From Pseudonocardia benzenivorans CB1190 (GTDB lineage: Bacteria > Actinomycetota > Actinomycetes > Mycobacteriales > Pseudonocardiaceae), in NCBI RefSeq assembly GCF_000196675.2, contig NC_015312.1:1488001-1552000 (forward strand): 64,000 bases of DNA, written 5' to 3'. The notes below the pieces were generated by a model, which ran no database searches, was not told where the DNA came from, and was given only the letters and a program-made list of their open reading frames with translations. Position numbers and translations under genes: made by a program. This document shows, piece after piece, positions 24,285-34,030 of the stretch. Positions within the stretch are counted from its first letter, which is position 1; every line of letters starts with the position of its first letter.

Positions 24285-24614
24285 ATGGACGAGCCACCGG
24301 TGGGGCTGCCCTCCACCGAGGAGGTCAGGGGACTCCTGCACGAGGTCATCGACCCGGATCTCGGGGTGAACGTCGTCGACCTCGGGTTCGTGCGCGACGT
24401 CGCCGTCGAGGGACCGGTCGTCCGCCTCGTCATGACGCTCACGTCGCCCGCGTGCCCACTCACGGGCGTCATGGAGGACCAGATCCGGGCGGCGCTCGTG
24501 GCCGGTCCCGTCCGCGACGTCCGCGTCGAGTGGGTCTGGTCGCCGGCCTGGACGCCGGACCTGATCACCCCCGACGGCCGCGAACAACTGCAGGCCATCG
24601 GTTTCCGACTCTGA
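24285..24614 (+). CDS. MIP18/DUF59-family protein (PaaD/SufT-like metal-cluster assembly factor)
   Basis: 109 residues from ATG at 24285 with a GAGGAGG-type site. DUF59 signature: VIDPDLGVNVVDLGFVRDV (abridged here) and TSPACPLTGVMEDQI with the conserved Cys57. Relatives (PaaD, SufT, CIA2) help insert Fe-S or diiron centres; PaaD serves the diiron phenylacetyl-CoA epoxidase. Its place at the end of the SDIMO operon suggests maturation of the diiron centre or Rieske cluster. It lacks the C-terminal Cys-rich tail of PaaD. Confidence 0.88.
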   Translation: MDEPPVGLPSTEEVRGLLHEVIDPDLGVNVVDLGFVRDVAVEGPVVRLVMTLTSPACPLTGVMEDQIRAALVAGPVRDVRVEWVWSPAWTPDLITPDGREQLQAIGFRL

Positions 24615-24625
24615 GAGGAGAGACG

Positions 24626-24922
24626 ATGGCATTCGTCGTCGCCGCCACCTGGCGGGCCGTGCCGGGCGCGGAGGAGCGTATCGCGAAGATCATCGAGCTC
24701 CTCACCCCGCTGTCGCGCGCCGAGGAGAAGGTGCTGTTCTTCCAGGGCCAGGTGGACCCGGACGAGCCGGGTACCTTCCTGCTCTACGAGCAGTACGCCG
24801 ACGCGTCGGGCTACGCCGACCACCGCGACACGCCGCACTTCCGGCAGTACGTGCTGGGTGAGGCGATCCCGCAGCTGGCGTCGCGGGAGGTACGGACCTT
24901 CCACACGATCGACCCGCGCTGA
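24626..24922 (+). CDS. ABM-domain (antibiotic biosynthesis monooxygenase-like) protein
   Basis: 98 residues, ATG at 24626, GAGAGGAGAG RBS, 11 bases after the DUF59 gene. Dimeric alpha/beta-barrel fold: FVVAATWRAVPGAEERIAKIIEL, a central LLYEQYADASGYADHRDTPHFRQYV (abridged) and REVRTFHTIDP. Members include cofactor-free oxygenases of quinols and aldehyde-binding proteins. As the last gene of the operon it may act on a hydroxylated or quinoid product (inference). The operon ends here; the next gene is convergent. Confidence 0.82.
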   Translation: MAFVVAATWRAVPGAEERIAKIIELLTPLSRAEEKVLFFQGQVDPDEPGTFLLYEQYADASGYADHRDTPHFRQYVLGEAIPQLASREVRTFHTIDPR

Positions 24923-24931
24923 CGTCGCCGC

Positions 24932-25168
24932 TCAGCCTCGCGCCGGGGTGTCGGCCGGCTCGTCCTCGTCGACGAACTCCAGCAGGTCGCCGGGCTGGCA
25001 GTCCAGCACCCGGCACATGGCCTCCAGCGTCGAGAAGCGCACGGCCTTGGCGCGCCCGTTCTTCAGGACGGCCACGTTGGCCGGGGTGAGCCCGACCCGC
25101 TCGGCGAACTCCCCGACGCTCATCTTCCGCCGGGCCAGCTCGACGTCGATGCGCACGACGATGGCCAC
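24932..25168 (-). CDS. XRE-family HTH regulator (YozG-like)
   Basis: 78 residues, GTG start immediately abutting the stop of the DUF2975 gene (TGAGTG). HTH: MSVGEFAERVGLTPANVAVLKNGRAKAVRFSTLEAMCRVLDC (abridged), then an acidic tail. Small Cro/CI-like proteins of this kind are typically paired with DUF2975 membrane proteins, and the pair may form a signal-sensing unit. Confidence 0.85.
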   Translation of the reverse strand: MAIVVRIDVELARRKMSVGEFAERVGLTPANVAVLKNGRAKAVRFSTLEAMCRVLDCQPGDLLEFVDEDEPADTPARG

Positions 25169-25648
25169 TCAGATCACCGCGTCGAGGTCAGTACGCAGTG
25201 TCGTGGCCTGGCGCAGCAGCGCGCGCAGCACGAGCACCAGCAGCCCGACGACGGTGACGCCCGTCGTCAGCAGGAGCAGCAGCATGGGCATACCCGGGTC
25301 GTCGGCCTGGGTGAGGACGAAGACGTCCACGGCGACGAGCACGACCCAGCCCGCGCCGATCGCCGCGACGATCACGTCGACCCAACGCATCGAGCTCTCG
25401 CTGAAGATCCGGTCCTGCTTCACCCGGGTGAGCAGCTGCCACGTCGCGACGATCACGACCTGCACGCACAGCAGCCAGAACACCGTCACCGCCGTCGCGG
25501 GCCAGCGCAGCGGGGCGTCGTGCGGGTTCTGCTCGGCCATGTACCGGAACTGCCCCGGCAGCGAGAGCGTCTGGAACACCAGTAGTACCCCGAAGAGGAC
25601 CACGAGGAACACCCGGAGCGCGGGGATCGCTCGACGTTCGATCGTCAT
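25169..25648 (-). CDS. DUF2975-family membrane protein
   Basis: 159 residues from ATG at 25648. Four hydrophobic helices (about 12-32, 52-75, 92-112, 122-145), with KQDRIFSESSMRWVDVI between helices 2 and 3, the conserved polar loop of DUF2975. It is followed without a gap by the XRE regulator gene. Function of the family is unknown; by context it may anchor or inhibit the regulator. Confidence 0.82.
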   Translation of the reverse strand: MTIERRAIPALRVFLVVLFGVLLVFQTLSLPGQFRYMAEQNPHDAPLRWPATAVTVFWLLCVQVVIVATWQLLTRVKQDRIFSESSMRWVDVIVAAIGAGWVVLVAVDVFVLTQADDPGMPMLLLLLTTGVTVVGLLVLVLRALLRQATTLRTDLDAVI

Positions 25649-25702
25649 GCAGTGAGTCTCGACAAGCATCTATCGAATGTCAATAGATCGACTCGGCGTG
25701 CG

Positions 25703-26854
25703 TCAGTGGTGGAACAGCCGTGGCACGTCCGCGACGCGCGTGACGCGGTGCTCGCGGCAGGCCACGACGACGTCGGGGGAGCGCGTCGACCCGCCCGGTT
25801 CGGCGAGGTGCCGCACCCCGTGCCGGACCGCCTCGTCGACGTTGTCGCGGAAGGGGATCGCGCCGTCGGAGACGAACGCGACGTCGTCGAGGCGGCCGAG
25901 CCACGACGCCCGTTCCCGCGGGGTCAGGAGCGTGACACCGCGGGTCACCGCCGAGAGCAGAGCGGTCTCCTGGGCGTCGAGATCACCCTCGACGACCCGC
26001 AGCCGCCAGTTCGTCCGCTCGGTGCGCGAGACACCCTCGACGAACGTCATGGACCGCACGGCCGGGTGCCGGCGCAGCCACCACTTGTCGGCCTTGGCGC
26101 CCGCGATGCGCGTGCAGTCGATGCGCGACTGCTGGCCCGCGCCGATCCCGATCGCCATCCCGCCACGCAGGTAGCCGACGGAGTTGGACTGCGTGTAGCG
26201 CATGGCGTGCAGCCCCAGCAGCAGGTCGGTGACCGCCTGCGGGGCGAGCGCGGGCGCGGCGCGGGTGAGCAGGTCGGCGGTCAGCGGGGCGTCGTCACGG
26301 GGCTGGACCAGGCGCAGTCCACCGACCTCGCGCACCTCCTGCGCAGGCGGCACGACGGCCGGGTCGGCCTCCAGCACGACGAACCGGCCGTCCTTCTTGG
26401 CGGCCAACGTCGCCACGGTCCCCGGCGCGTACCCGGGCGCGATGATGCCGTCGGAGGTCAGCCGGCGGACGAGGTCGGCCAGCTCGGCGTCGACCGGCTC
26501 GGAGACCGCGATCATGTCGCCGAACGACGCCCGCGGATCGGCGTCGCGGGCACGGACGTAGGCGCTGGTCAGTGAGCCGACGCTCGCCGCGTCGAGGCCG
26601 AACGTCTCGGCTGCGACGTCGTCGACCGGCCCGGCGAGCGCGACGCCCGCGGGCGACACGTGCTTGAACGACGCCCCGGCCGGCGCCCCGCAGGACGCTG
26701 CGGCCTCGCGGACGAGGGCCCACGCGTTGACGGCGTCGAGCAGGTTGACCAGCGACGGCTCGCCCGACAGCACCCGCAGCGGGGGTCGCGCGGGATCGAG
26801 CGGCTCGGCGCCGGCCGGCCGTTGGTGCGGGTTCATGCCGTGGCGCAGCAACAT
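25703..26854 (-). CDS. Stand-alone AICAR formyltransferase-domain protein
   Basis: 383 residues from ATG at 26854. It corresponds to the transformylase half of PurH without the IMP cyclohydrolase domain: LRHGMNPHQRPA, GASFKHVSPAGVAL (the catalytic Lys-His), DMIAVSEPVDAEL and YTQSNSVGYLRGGMAIGIGAGQQSRIDC (abridged) are visible. The reaction is formyl transfer from 10-formyl-THF to AICAR in purine synthesis. No other pur gene is nearby and a full-length PurH is presumably elsewhere, so this copy may serve salvage or a specialised formylation. It lies alone between unrelated genes. Confidence 0.85.
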   Translation of the reverse strand: MLLRHGMNPHQRPAGAEPLDPARPPLRVLSGEPSLVNLLDAVNAWALVREAAASCGAPAGASFKHVSPAGVALAGPVDDVAAETFGLDAASVGSLTSAYVRARDADPRASFGDMIAVSEPVDAELADLVRRLTSDGIIAPGYAPGTVATLAAKKDGRFVVLEADPAVVPPAQEVREVGGLRLVQPRDDAPLTADLLTRAAPALAPQAVTDLLLGLHAMRYTQSNSVGYLRGGMAIGIGAGQQSRIDCTRIAGAKADKWWLRRHPAVRSMTFVEGVSRTERTNWRLRVVEGDLDAQETALLSAVTRGVTLLTPRERASWLGRLDDVAFVSDGAIPFRDNVDEAVRHGVRHLAEPGGSTRSPDVVVACREHRVTRVADVPRLFHH

Positions 26855-26985
26855 GGCAGGTCCTCACGGTCGTACGGCGGGGGACCGGGGCACCCAGGCG
26901 GTCGACGCTCCGTGGACGTGCGCGCGGTCGCTCCCCGGTGGTGCTCCACCTTCGCCGGTCGCGGCCGCCCCCCAACCTTAGGCGA

Positions 26986-28653
26986 TCACGCCGTGGCGAC
27001 GGCCACCGCGCGCCCGGTCTGCCGTCCGGTGAACAGGCAGCCACCGAGGAACGTCCCCTCCAGCGAGCGGTAGCCGTGCACGCCCCCACCGCCGAACCCG
27101 GCGACCTCACCCGCCGCGTACAGCCCGGGGATCGGCTCACCGGCTGCGTCGAGGACGCGTCCGGAGAGGTCGGTCTGCAGCCCGCCGAGCGTCTTGCGGG
27201 TGAGGATGTTGAGCCGCACCGCGATCAACGGTCCGTGCCTCGGGTCCAGGATCCGGTGCGGCGCCGCGACCCGCACCAGCCGGTCGCCGCGGTAGCGGCG
27301 CGCGCCGCGCAGGGCGGTGACCTGTAGATCCTTCGCGAACGGGTTGTCGATCTCGCGGTCGCGGGCGACGATCTGGCGCTCGAGCTCGGCCAGCGACACG
27401 AGCTTCTCACCGGTCAGCCGGTTCATCCCCGCGACGAGTTCCGGCAGCGTCCGCGCGACGACGAAGTCCTCCCCGCGCTCCATGAACGCCGCCACCGGCG
27501 CCGGCGCGCCGGAGCGGACCCGGCCCAGCGTCGCGCGGACGTCCTTCGCCGTGAGATCGGGGTTCTGCTCCGAGCCCGACAGCGCGAACTCCTTCTCGAT
27601 GATCGTGCGCGTCAGCACGAACCAGGAGTGGTCGAAGCCGGTGTCGGAGATGGCCTTCAGCGTCGCCAGCGTGTCGAAGCCGGGGAACGCGGGTGCGGGG
27701 AAGCGGCGGCCGCGGGCGTCGAACCACATCGACGACGGTCCGGGCAGGATCCGGATGCCGTGCCGGTCCCAGATCGGGTCCCAGTTGCGCAGGCCCTCCG
27801 TGTAGTGCCACATGCGGTCCCGGTTGACGACGCGCCCGCCCGCCGCCTCGGTGATCCCCAGCATCCGGCCGTCGACGTGCGCGGGCACCCCGACGACGAC
27901 GTCGCGCGGGGGCCGGCCCAGCCGCCGGGGCCAGTTCTCCCGCACCAGGTCGACGTTCCCGCCGATCCCGCCCGAGGTCACGACGACCGCCTGCGCGCTC
28001 AGCGCGAACTCCCCGGTCACGACGCGCGAGCTCGCGGTGCCGCGCGCGGCCCTCGACGGTTCGAGCACGGCGCCGTGCACGCCGTCGACCGTGCCGTCGG
28101 TGCTGGTCAGGGCGTCGACGCGGTGCCGGAACCGTAGCTCGACGCGTCCGGCGGCGGCGTGCTCGCGGACCCGTCGTTCGAAGGGGTCGACCAGCCCCGG
28201 CCCGGTGCCCCAGGTGACGTGGAAGCGCGGGACGGAGTTGCCGTGGCCGTCGGCCAGCCCGCCGCCGCGCTCGGCCCAGCCGACGACCGGGAACCAGCGC
28301 ACACCCATGGCGTGCAACCACGCCCGCTTCTCGCCCGCGGCGAAGTCGACGTATGCGCGGGCCCAGCGCAGCCCCCAGTGGTCCTCGCCCGCAGGGTCGT
28401 GCGGGTCCCGGTCGAACCCGGCGCTGCCGAGCCAGTCCTGCCAGGCCAGGTCGGCCGAGTCGCGGACGCCGAGGCGGCGCTGCTCCGGGGAGTCGACGAG
28501 GAAGAGCCCGCCGAACGACCAGTACGCCTGGCCGCCGAGTGCGGCGTCGGGCTCCTGGTCGAGCAGGATCACCCGCCGCCCGGCGTCGGCCAGCTCGGCG
28601 GCGGCGGCCAGCCCGGCCAGCCCCGCGCCGACCACGATCACGTCGGTGTCCAC
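26986..28653 (-). CDS. FAD-binding dehydrogenase (KstD/fumarate-reductase-like)
   Basis: 555 residues, GTG start at 28653. Dinucleotide-binding start [21 protein letters not shown] and a C-terminal [26 protein letters not shown] (abridged) typical of 3-ketosteroid-delta1-dehydrogenase/flavocytochrome-c-like FAD enzymes. It is longer than KstD (about 510-560) and in the group usually called FAD-binding dehydrogenase. No steroid-catabolic neighbours are found, so the substrate is open. It is divergent from the ThDP enzyme gene with a 193-bp gap. Confidence 0.87.
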   Translation of the reverse strand: MDTDVIVVGAGLAGLAAAAELADAGRRVILLDQEPDAALGGQAYWSFGGLFLVDSPEQRRLGVRDSADLAWQDWLGSAGFDRDPHDPAGEDHWGLRWARAYVDFAAGEKRAWLHAMGVRWFPVVGWAERGGGLADGHGNSVPRFHVTWGTGPGLVDPFERRVREHAAAGRVELRFRHRVDALTSTDGTVDGVHGAVLEPSRAARGTASSRVVTGEFALSAQAVVVTSGGIGGNVDLVRENWPRRLGRPPRDVVVGVPAHVDGRMLGITEAAGGRVVNRDRMWHYTEGLRNWDPIWDRHGIRILPGPSSMWFDARGRRFPAPAFPGFDTLATLKAISDTGFDHSWFVLTRTIIEKEFALSGSEQNPDLTAKDVRATLGRVRSGAPAPVAAFMERGEDFVVARTLPELVAGMNRLTGEKLVSLAELERQIVARDREIDNPFAKDLQVTALRGARRYRGDRLVRVAAPHRILDPRHGPLIAVRLNILTRKTLGGLQTDLSGRVLDAAGEPIPGLYAAGEVAGFGGGGVHGYRSLEGTFLGGCLFTGRQTGRAVAVATA

Positions 28654-28846
28654 GGCGCCGAGGATGCCAGTCGGCGATCACCGGTCGCCGCGGGGCGCGC
28701 GTGGGACGGCGTTCTCGATCGTGGGCGTCGGTCCCCGGTGCGGGGTCCGGGCCGGAATCGGGCGAACGCGGTGCTATCGGGCTCGGCAGGGCGTCCCGGC
28801 GCTCGTAGTGTGGGGAACGGTATCCGCGCGGCGAGGGGAGCGGACG

Positions 28847-30583
28847 GTGCACGGAGGCGATCAGGTCGCCGATGTCCTCAGCGCGCAGGGTGTGCACGCG
28901 CTGTTCACGTTGTGCGGTGGCCACATCTCACCGATCCTCGTGGGTGCCAAGGCTCGTGGCATCCGGATCGTCGACACCCGGCACGAGGCGACGGCGGTCT
29001 TCGCCGCCGACGCCGTCGCCCGGCTCACCGGCCGGCCCGGCGTCGCGGCGGTCACGGCGGGGCCCGGGCTCACCAACACGGTCACGGCCGTGAAGAACGC
29101 GCAGCTCGCGCAGTCGCCGGTGGTGCTGCTGGGCGGCGCGGCACCGACGGTGCTGCAGGGCCGGGGGGCGTTGCAGGACATCGACCAGATGGCGCTGCTG
29201 CGCCCGCACGTCAAGTGGTCCTACGCCGTGCGCAGGGTGCGCGACATCGGTCCCGCCGTCGAGGAGGCGTTCCGGTCGGCACTGTCCGGGGTGCCGGGAC
29301 CGGTGTTCGTCGAGCTGCCGATCGACCTGCTCTACGACGAGGTCGTCGTCCGGCAGTGGTACGGCGCCGCGCGCAGCGGGCGGTCGCTGGGGGAGCGCGC
29401 GGTGCAGGCCTACCTCAAGGCGCGGGTCGCGCGGATGTTCAGCGGCGCCGGGCGCAACCGTCCCGGCCCGGCCGTCGACGTCCCCGCGCCCGTCCCGGCC
29501 CCGGACCGCGTCGCGGCGGCCGCCGCCGCGCTGGCGAAGGCGACCCGGCCGGTGATCCTCGTCGGGAGCCAGGCGATGGTCGCCCCCGGCGCGGCCGACC
29601 GGCTGGTCCCGGCCCTGGAGCGGATCGGCGCCCCGGTGTTCCTTTCCGGCACCGCGCGCGGGCTGCTGGGCGCCGACCATCCGTTGCAGGCCAGGCACAA
29701 GCGCCGGGAGAGCCTGAAGGCCGCGGACCTCGTCGTCCTCGCCGGCGTGCCCGCCGACTTCCGGCTCGACTACGGCAACCACGTCCGGCGTGGTGCCACG
29801 CTCGTCTCGGCCAACCGCAGCAGCGGCGACCTGCGTCGCAACCGGCGTCCCGACGTCGCGATCCTCGGTGACGCCGCGCTCGCCCTCGCCGGCGTCGCCG
29901 CCGCCCTGCCCGCCCGCGACGACGATGCCGCGCCGTCGCGCTGGCCCGAGTGGATGGACGTCGTACGCGGCCGCGACGCCGAGCGCGAGGCCGACATCGC
30001 GACGCAGGCCGAGGCCGGCACCGACGACGGCGTCGGCCCGGTGCGGATGTGCGTCGAGGTCGCGGCCGCGCTGCCGGCGGGCGCGATCATCGTGGGCGAC
30101 GGCGGCGACATCGTGGCGACCGCGTCGTACGTGCTGCGCCCCGACGGCCCGCTGCGCTGGCTCGACCCGGGGGTGTTCGGCACGCTCGGCGTCGGGGCCG
30201 GGTTCGCGCTCGGCGCCGCGACGGTGCACCCCGACGCGCCGCTGTGGATCGTGTTCGGCGACGGGTCGGTCGGCTACTCGCTCTCGGAGTTCGACACGTT
30301 CGTCCGGCACGGCATCGGCGTGGTCGCCGTCGTGGGGAACGACGCGTCGTGGTCGCAGATCGCGCGCGAGCAGGTGGAACTGCTGCGCGACGACGTCGCC
30401 ACGGTGCTGGCCCCGACCCGTTACGACCAGGTCGCGGCCGGGTTCGGCGCCGTCGGACTGCACGTCGACGACGCCGCCGAGCTGCCCGCGGCGCTGGCCA
30501 AGGCGAAGGCCGCCGACGGTCCGGTGCTCGTCGACGTCCGGCTGGGGCGCAGCGACTTCCGGAAGGGCTCGATCTCGATGTGA
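28847..30583 (+). CDS. ThDP-dependent enzyme, acetolactate-synthase-like / 2-hydroxyacyl-CoA-lyase-like
   Basis: 578 residues from GTG at 28847, preceded by GAGGGGAG. Three-domain ThDP enzyme: the catalytic Glu47 in [13 protein letters not shown], a central binding domain ([13 protein letters not shown]), and the ThDP motif [15 protein letters not shown]...VVGNDASW. It resembles human ILVBL/HACL2 and oxalyl-CoA decarboxylase relatives more than true acetolactate synthase. No small regulatory subunit follows. Likely carbon-carbon cleavage of a 2-hydroxyacyl-CoA or related 2-oxo compound; assignment is by family only. Confidence 0.85.
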   Translation: MHGGDQVADVLSAQGVHALFTLCGGHISPILVGAKARGIRIVDTRHEATAVFAADAVARLTGRPGVAAVTAGPGLTNTVTAVKNAQLAQSPVVLLGGAAPTVLQGRGALQDIDQMALLRPHVKWSYAVRRVRDIGPAVEEAFRSALSGVPGPVFVELPIDLLYDEVVVRQWYGAARSGRSLGERAVQAYLKARVARMFSGAGRNRPGPAVDVPAPVPAPDRVAAAAAALAKATRPVILVGSQAMVAPGAADRLVPALERIGAPVFLSGTARGLLGADHPLQARHKRRESLKAADLVVLAGVPADFRLDYGNHVRRGATLVSANRSSGDLRRNRRPDVAILGDAALALAGVAAALPARDDDAAPSRWPEWMDVVRGRDAEREADIATQAEAGTDDGVGPVRMCVEVAAALPAGAIIVGDGGDIVATASYVLRPDGPLRWLDPGVFGTLGVGAGFALGAATVHPDAPLWIVFGDGSVGYSLSEFDTFVRHGIGVVAVVGNDASWSQIAREQVELLRDDVATVLAPTRYDQVAAGFGAVGLHVDDAAELPAALAKAKAADGPVLVDVRLGRSDFRKGSISM

Positions 30584-30620
30584 GCCCGGGCGCGTCGGGA
30601 GGGGCGCGAGCGGAGCAGGG

Positions 30621-31037
30621 TCAGCGGGCCGGGTCCACCGCCACGGGCTCGTAGTGCGGCTCGTGATGGTTGCGCGCCCTCGGGGTCGCGAGGACCTCGC
30701 GGGTGCGCTCGTCGAGCGCCGCCTCGGAGAGCACGCCGTTGCCCGCGAGCACGGTCTCCAGCGCGGTGAGCCAGTGCTCGTAGTACGACCACGGCGCCGC
30801 GTCGGGGTCGCCGCCCTCGGCCTCCCAACGCCGGATCGACTCGATGAGCGACAGCTGGAACTCCGACCACTCGTACTGTCCGTTGTGGTAGGCCGCGACG
30901 GCCATCGCGAAGGCCCGCAGCTCCCACGGCTCCGCGAACGGCTCCTCCCCGGGCCGCGAGGGCAGCTCGGCGACCAGCGCCTCGACGCGGCGGCGCGCGT
31001 CGCCGAGCTCCGTCGCGTCGGGCCGGAAGCCCGTCAC
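30621..31037 (-). CDS. Nitrile hydratase activator / accessory protein (P14K-like)
   Basis: 138 residues, GTG at 31037 overlapping the alpha-subunit stop by 4 bases. It resembles the N-terminal half of nitrile hydratase beta subunits ([28 protein letters not shown], abridged; [13 protein letters not shown]), the hallmark of the activator that delivers cobalt by subunit swapping. The gene order beta-alpha-activator is that of Pseudonocardia thermophila cobalt nitrile hydratase. It is the last gene of the four-gene operon. Confidence 0.88.
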   Translation of the reverse strand: MTGFRPDATELGDARRRVEALVAELPSRPGEEPFAEPWELRAFAMAVAAYHNGQYEWSEFQLSLIESIRRWEAEGGDPDAAPWSYYEHWLTALETVLAGNGVLSEAALDERTREVLATPRARNHHEPHYEPVAVDPAR

Positions 31038-31663
31038 GGCGCCGGCACCACGCCGGTGCCGATCATCGAGTCGCGGGTGACGAGGGCGGCGAGGGCCTGC
31101 TCGTCCATGCCCTCGGTGCCGGCCGGGCGCAGCGGGAGCACCCAGTACCGCATCTCCGACGACGAGTCCCACACCCGCACCTCGACCGACTCGGGCAGGT
31201 CGAGCCCGAAGTCCTCGCGCAGCACCTTGCGCGGTTCGCGGACGATGCGCGAGCGGTACTGCGGGCCCTTGTACCAGTTGGGCGGCAGTCCGAGCACCGG
31301 CCACGGGTAGCACGAGCACAGCGTGCAGACGATGACGTTGTGGACGGTGTCGGTGTTCTCGACGACGACCATGTCCTCGCCCTGCAGGCCGCCGATGCCC
31401 AGCTCCCGGCAGGTCGCGGTGCCGTCGCGCAGCAGCCGTTCGCGGAAGTCGGGGTCGGTCCACGCCTTGGCGACGACGGCCGCGCCCAGCTGCGGCCCGA
31501 CCTCGTTCTCGTAGATCTCCGCGAGCCGGTCGACCGCCTCGGTCGTCATGATCCCCTTCTCGATCATGATGGCCTCGAGCGCCTTGACCCTGGCGGCGAT
31601 CTCCTCCTGGGTGCGGACGGTCGGTTGGCGGACGGTCGGCGGACGGGTCGGCGTGGTGCTCAT
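31034..31663 (-). CDS. nthA: Nitrile hydratase alpha subunit, cobalt type
   Basis: 209 residues from ATG at 31663, overlapping the beta gene by 4 bases. It carries the non-corrin metal site Cys113-Thr-Leu-Cys116-Ser-Cys118 ([10 protein letters not shown]). Thr in the second position marks cobalt-type enzymes (iron types have Ser). Cys116 and Cys118 are post-translationally oxidised in the family. It converts nitriles to amides. The DIWE-type positions are replaced by [17 protein letters not shown], as in characterised family members. Confidence 0.95.
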   Translation of the reverse strand: MSTTPTRPPTVRQPTVRTQEEIAARVKALEAIMIEKGIMTTEAVDRLAEIYENEVGPQLGAAVVAKAWTDPDFRERLLRDGTATCRELGIGGLQGEDMVVVENTDTVHNVIVCTLCSCYPWPVLGLPPNWYKGPQYRSRIVREPRKVLREDFGLDLPESVEVRVWDSSSEMRYWVLPLRPAGTEGMDEQALAALVTRDSMIGTGVVPAP

Positions 31664-32364
31664 GCGGCGCTCCCTTCGGTGCCGGCGGCCGGGACGATGT
31701 AGGGCTCCCAGACGTCGAAGTAGACGAAGCCGTTCGGCTCGGCGGTCTCCTCGCCCCACAGTTCGGAGTTGGTGAACCGCACGGTGTAGACGTGCTCGGG
31801 GGCGTCCCCGCCCCCGTTCCCCGCGCTGTCGGGATAGATGAACGTGCCGTGGGCCAGCACGATCTCGCCGGTCCTGCCGCGGATGTACCGGGCGCGGCGG
31901 GTGTGCCCCAGCGGGCTGGAGCCGAGCACCCTGACCCGGTCGCCGACGGCGTACGCCGCCTTCTTGTCCGACTCCCTGGCGGCCGAAGCACCGGCCTTCA
32001 CGACGCCGTCGACGAACGCCAGGAGGTCGGGGTCGGAGCGCTGCGGCAGCGGCGCGTCGGGGTTCTCGAGGTAGTACCTGGTGCGCTCCTCGATGTCGGC
32101 GGGATCGAGCACACCCTTCTCGACGCCGAAGTGCTCGACGGTGTGCGCCCAGTGTTCGTAGTAGGGCGAGAGCAGGTAGATCGCGGGATGCATCTGTTCG
32201 ATGCCGAACCGGAACTGGTCGACGCCGAAGAACCCGGCCCGGAACGGCATCGAGAACATGCCGAACGCGGCCTTCTCCCACTCCGCGTGGAAGACCGGTT
32301 CCTCCTCCTCGACGGGGACCGGGCCGAGGCCGTCGGTGCCCCCGAGGTCGTGCACGCCGTTCAT
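31660..32364 (-). CDS. nthB: Nitrile hydratase beta subunit
   Basis: 234 residues from ATG at 32364, overlapping both the amidase stop and the alpha start by 4 bases. Begins [16 protein letters not shown], the classic beta N-terminus, and ends in an SH3-like domain ([27 protein letters not shown] (abridged), then [13 protein letters not shown]). It completes the alpha-beta heterodimer. Confidence 0.95.
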   Translation of the reverse strand: MNGVHDLGGTDGLGPVPVEEEEPVFHAEWEKAAFGMFSMPFRAGFFGVDQFRFGIEQMHPAIYLLSPYYEHWAHTVEHFGVEKGVLDPADIEERTRYYLENPDAPLPQRSDPDLLAFVDGVVKAGASAARESDKKAAYAVGDRVRVLGSSPLGHTRRARYIRGRTGEIVLAHGTFIYPDSAGNGGGDAPEHVYTVRFTNSELWGEETAEPNGFVYFDVWEPYIVPAAGTEGSAA

Positions 32365-33908
32365 GCCTGGCTCCCCGTGGTCGCGGCCGTGGGGGCCGGG
32401 AAACCCCCGACGGCCTGCTCGAACGTGTGGGCGACGCGCAGCGGTGTGGCGTCCTCGAACATCCGGCCGATGATCATCATCCCGACCGGCAGGCCCCCGG
32501 ACAGCCCGGCGGGCACGGACGTCGCCGGGTGGCCGGTGACGTCGGTGACGCAGGTGTTGCCGATCATCTCCAGCGCCCGGGTGATGATCTCCTCGCGCGG
32601 CGCGTCGGGGCCGGGGATGGTCGAGGCGGTCATCGGCAGCGTCGGCATGACGAGGACGTCGTAGCGCTGCAGCGCCTCGTCGTAGGCCCGGCGCAGGTCG
32701 ACCGCGAGGTTGCGGGCCATCGCGTAGTGCCTGCCGTGCTCGGAGGCGAGGCCGTAGCCGCCGGCGAGCAGCACGAACTTGACGGTCTCGGAGAACTCGT
32801 CGGGCCGGGCGCGCCACTGCCTGCCGTAGTGCGCGATGAGCTCCGGGTCGTACTCGCCCTGCCAGTTCATGCCGTAGCCGTTGGCCTCGACCATCTGCGC
32901 GGCCGCGCCCTCGGTGGCGATGACGTCCCAGATACGGGCGCCGTGCAGGTGCCACGGCACGGAGACGTCCTCGGCGTCCAGGCCGGCCTCGCGCAGGATG
33001 TCGACGGCGGCGCGGACGGTCGCGTCGACACCCGGGTCGGAGTTGGCGTGGCCGAAGCCCTCGGAGACGACGCCCACGCGCAGCCCGGCCGCGGACCGGG
33101 CGAGCGCGCCGGAGTAGTCGTCGGTGACCAGGCCCGCGGGCTGGCGCGGGTCGAGCCCGTCGGGACCGGCGATCACGTCGAGGACCAGCGCGGCGTCGGC
33201 GACGGTGCGCGTCATCGGTCCGAGATGGTCGATGGTCTGTTCGATCGGGAACGCGCCGGTGTAGGGCACGAGCCCGTGCGTCGGCTTGTGCCCGACGATC
33301 CCGCTGTAGGCGGCCGGGATGCGCACCGACCCGCCCTGGTCGCCGCCCGTCGCGAGGTCGACGACGCCGCTCGCGACGAGCGCCGCGCTGCCGCTGGACG
33401 ACCCGCCCGCCGATCGCGTCTCGTCCCACGGGTTGCGGACGGGGCCGGTGCGGGAGGTGTGCGACCCGCCGGAGAAGCAGAGGTCCTCGCAGACGGCCTT
33501 GCCCGCGATCGTCGCGCCGGCGGCGAGCAACCGGGTGACGATCGTGGCGTCGCGCCTCGGGACGAAGCCCTCGACGGTCTTGGAGCCGTTCATCATCGGC
33601 ACGCCCGCCACGGCGGTGTTGTCCTTGATCGCGACGGTGCGCCCGGCGAGCGGCCCGTCGGCGGCGCCCCGGATCTCGGTGGTGACGTACCAGGCGTTGT
33701 AGGGGTTGTCGGCGTCGTCGGGCCGCTGCCAGGACCGTTGCGGCACAGCGGGCGCGGTCGCGGAGTAGAGCTCCTCGACCGCGTCCCACGAGGCGAGCAG
33801 CCCGTGCACGAAGGGTTGGAACGAGTCGAGGTCGGCAGGGGAGAGGGAGAGACCGTATCGGGCGGCGGCCGCGGCCAGCGCCTTCTGGTCGGGAGGTGGT
33901 ACCGCCAT
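32361..33908 (-). CDS. Amidase (nitrile-hydratase-linked, amidase-signature family)
   Basis: 515 residues from ATG at 33908 with a GAGGAG RBS; a promoter candidate lies just upstream. Amidase-signature catalytic parts: Lys in [12 protein letters not shown], cis-Ser in [15 protein letters not shown], and nucleophile Ser in [13 protein letters not shown]. Length and sequence (start [20 protein letters not shown]) match the enantioselective amidases found with actinobacterial nitrile hydratases, which turn the amide product into carboxylate and ammonia. First gene of the operon amidase-nthB-nthA-activator, all coupled by ATGA/GTGA overlaps. Confidence 0.93.
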   Translation of the reverse strand: MAVPPPDQKALAAAAARYGLSLSPADLDSFQPFVHGLLASWDAVEELYSATAPAVPQRSWQRPDDADNPYNAWYVTTEIRGAADGPLAGRTVAIKDNTAVAGVPMMNGSKTVEGFVPRRDATIVTRLLAAGATIAGKAVCEDLCFSGGSHTSRTGPVRNPWDETRSAGGSSSGSAALVASGVVDLATGGDQGGSVRIPAAYSGIVGHKPTHGLVPYTGAFPIEQTIDHLGPMTRTVADAALVLDVIAGPDGLDPRQPAGLVTDDYSGALARSAAGLRVGVVSEGFGHANSDPGVDATVRAAVDILREAGLDAEDVSVPWHLHGARIWDVIATEGAAAQMVEANGYGMNWQGEYDPELIAHYGRQWRARPDEFSETVKFVLLAGGYGLASEHGRHYAMARNLAVDLRRAYDEALQRYDVLVMPTLPMTASTIPGPDAPREEIITRALEMIGNTCVTDVTGHPATSVPAGLSGGLPVGMMIIGRMFEDATPLRVAHTFEQAVGGFPAPTAATTGSQA

Positions 33909-33939
33909 CGCAGACTCCTCGCGGTAGGGGTACCGAAGG

Positions 33940-33968
33940 AGCCTATGGACGTGATCAAAACGCGTCAA
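33940..33968 (-). promoter_or_regulatory. Probable sigma-A promoter of the amidase/nitrile hydratase operon
   Basis: On the reverse strand TTGACG (33968-33963), 17-base spacer, TAGGCT (33945-33940), about 30 bases before the ATG at 33908. Just upstream are two related segments, TATCGACGCATT and TGTCGAGGCG, that could form a regulator site. No regulator gene is adjacent. Confidence 0.5.
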
Positions 33969-34030
33969 CCTGTCGAGGCGTATCGACGCATTTCGGCGTG
34001 GGCAGGCCACGACGTGCTGATCACGGTGGG

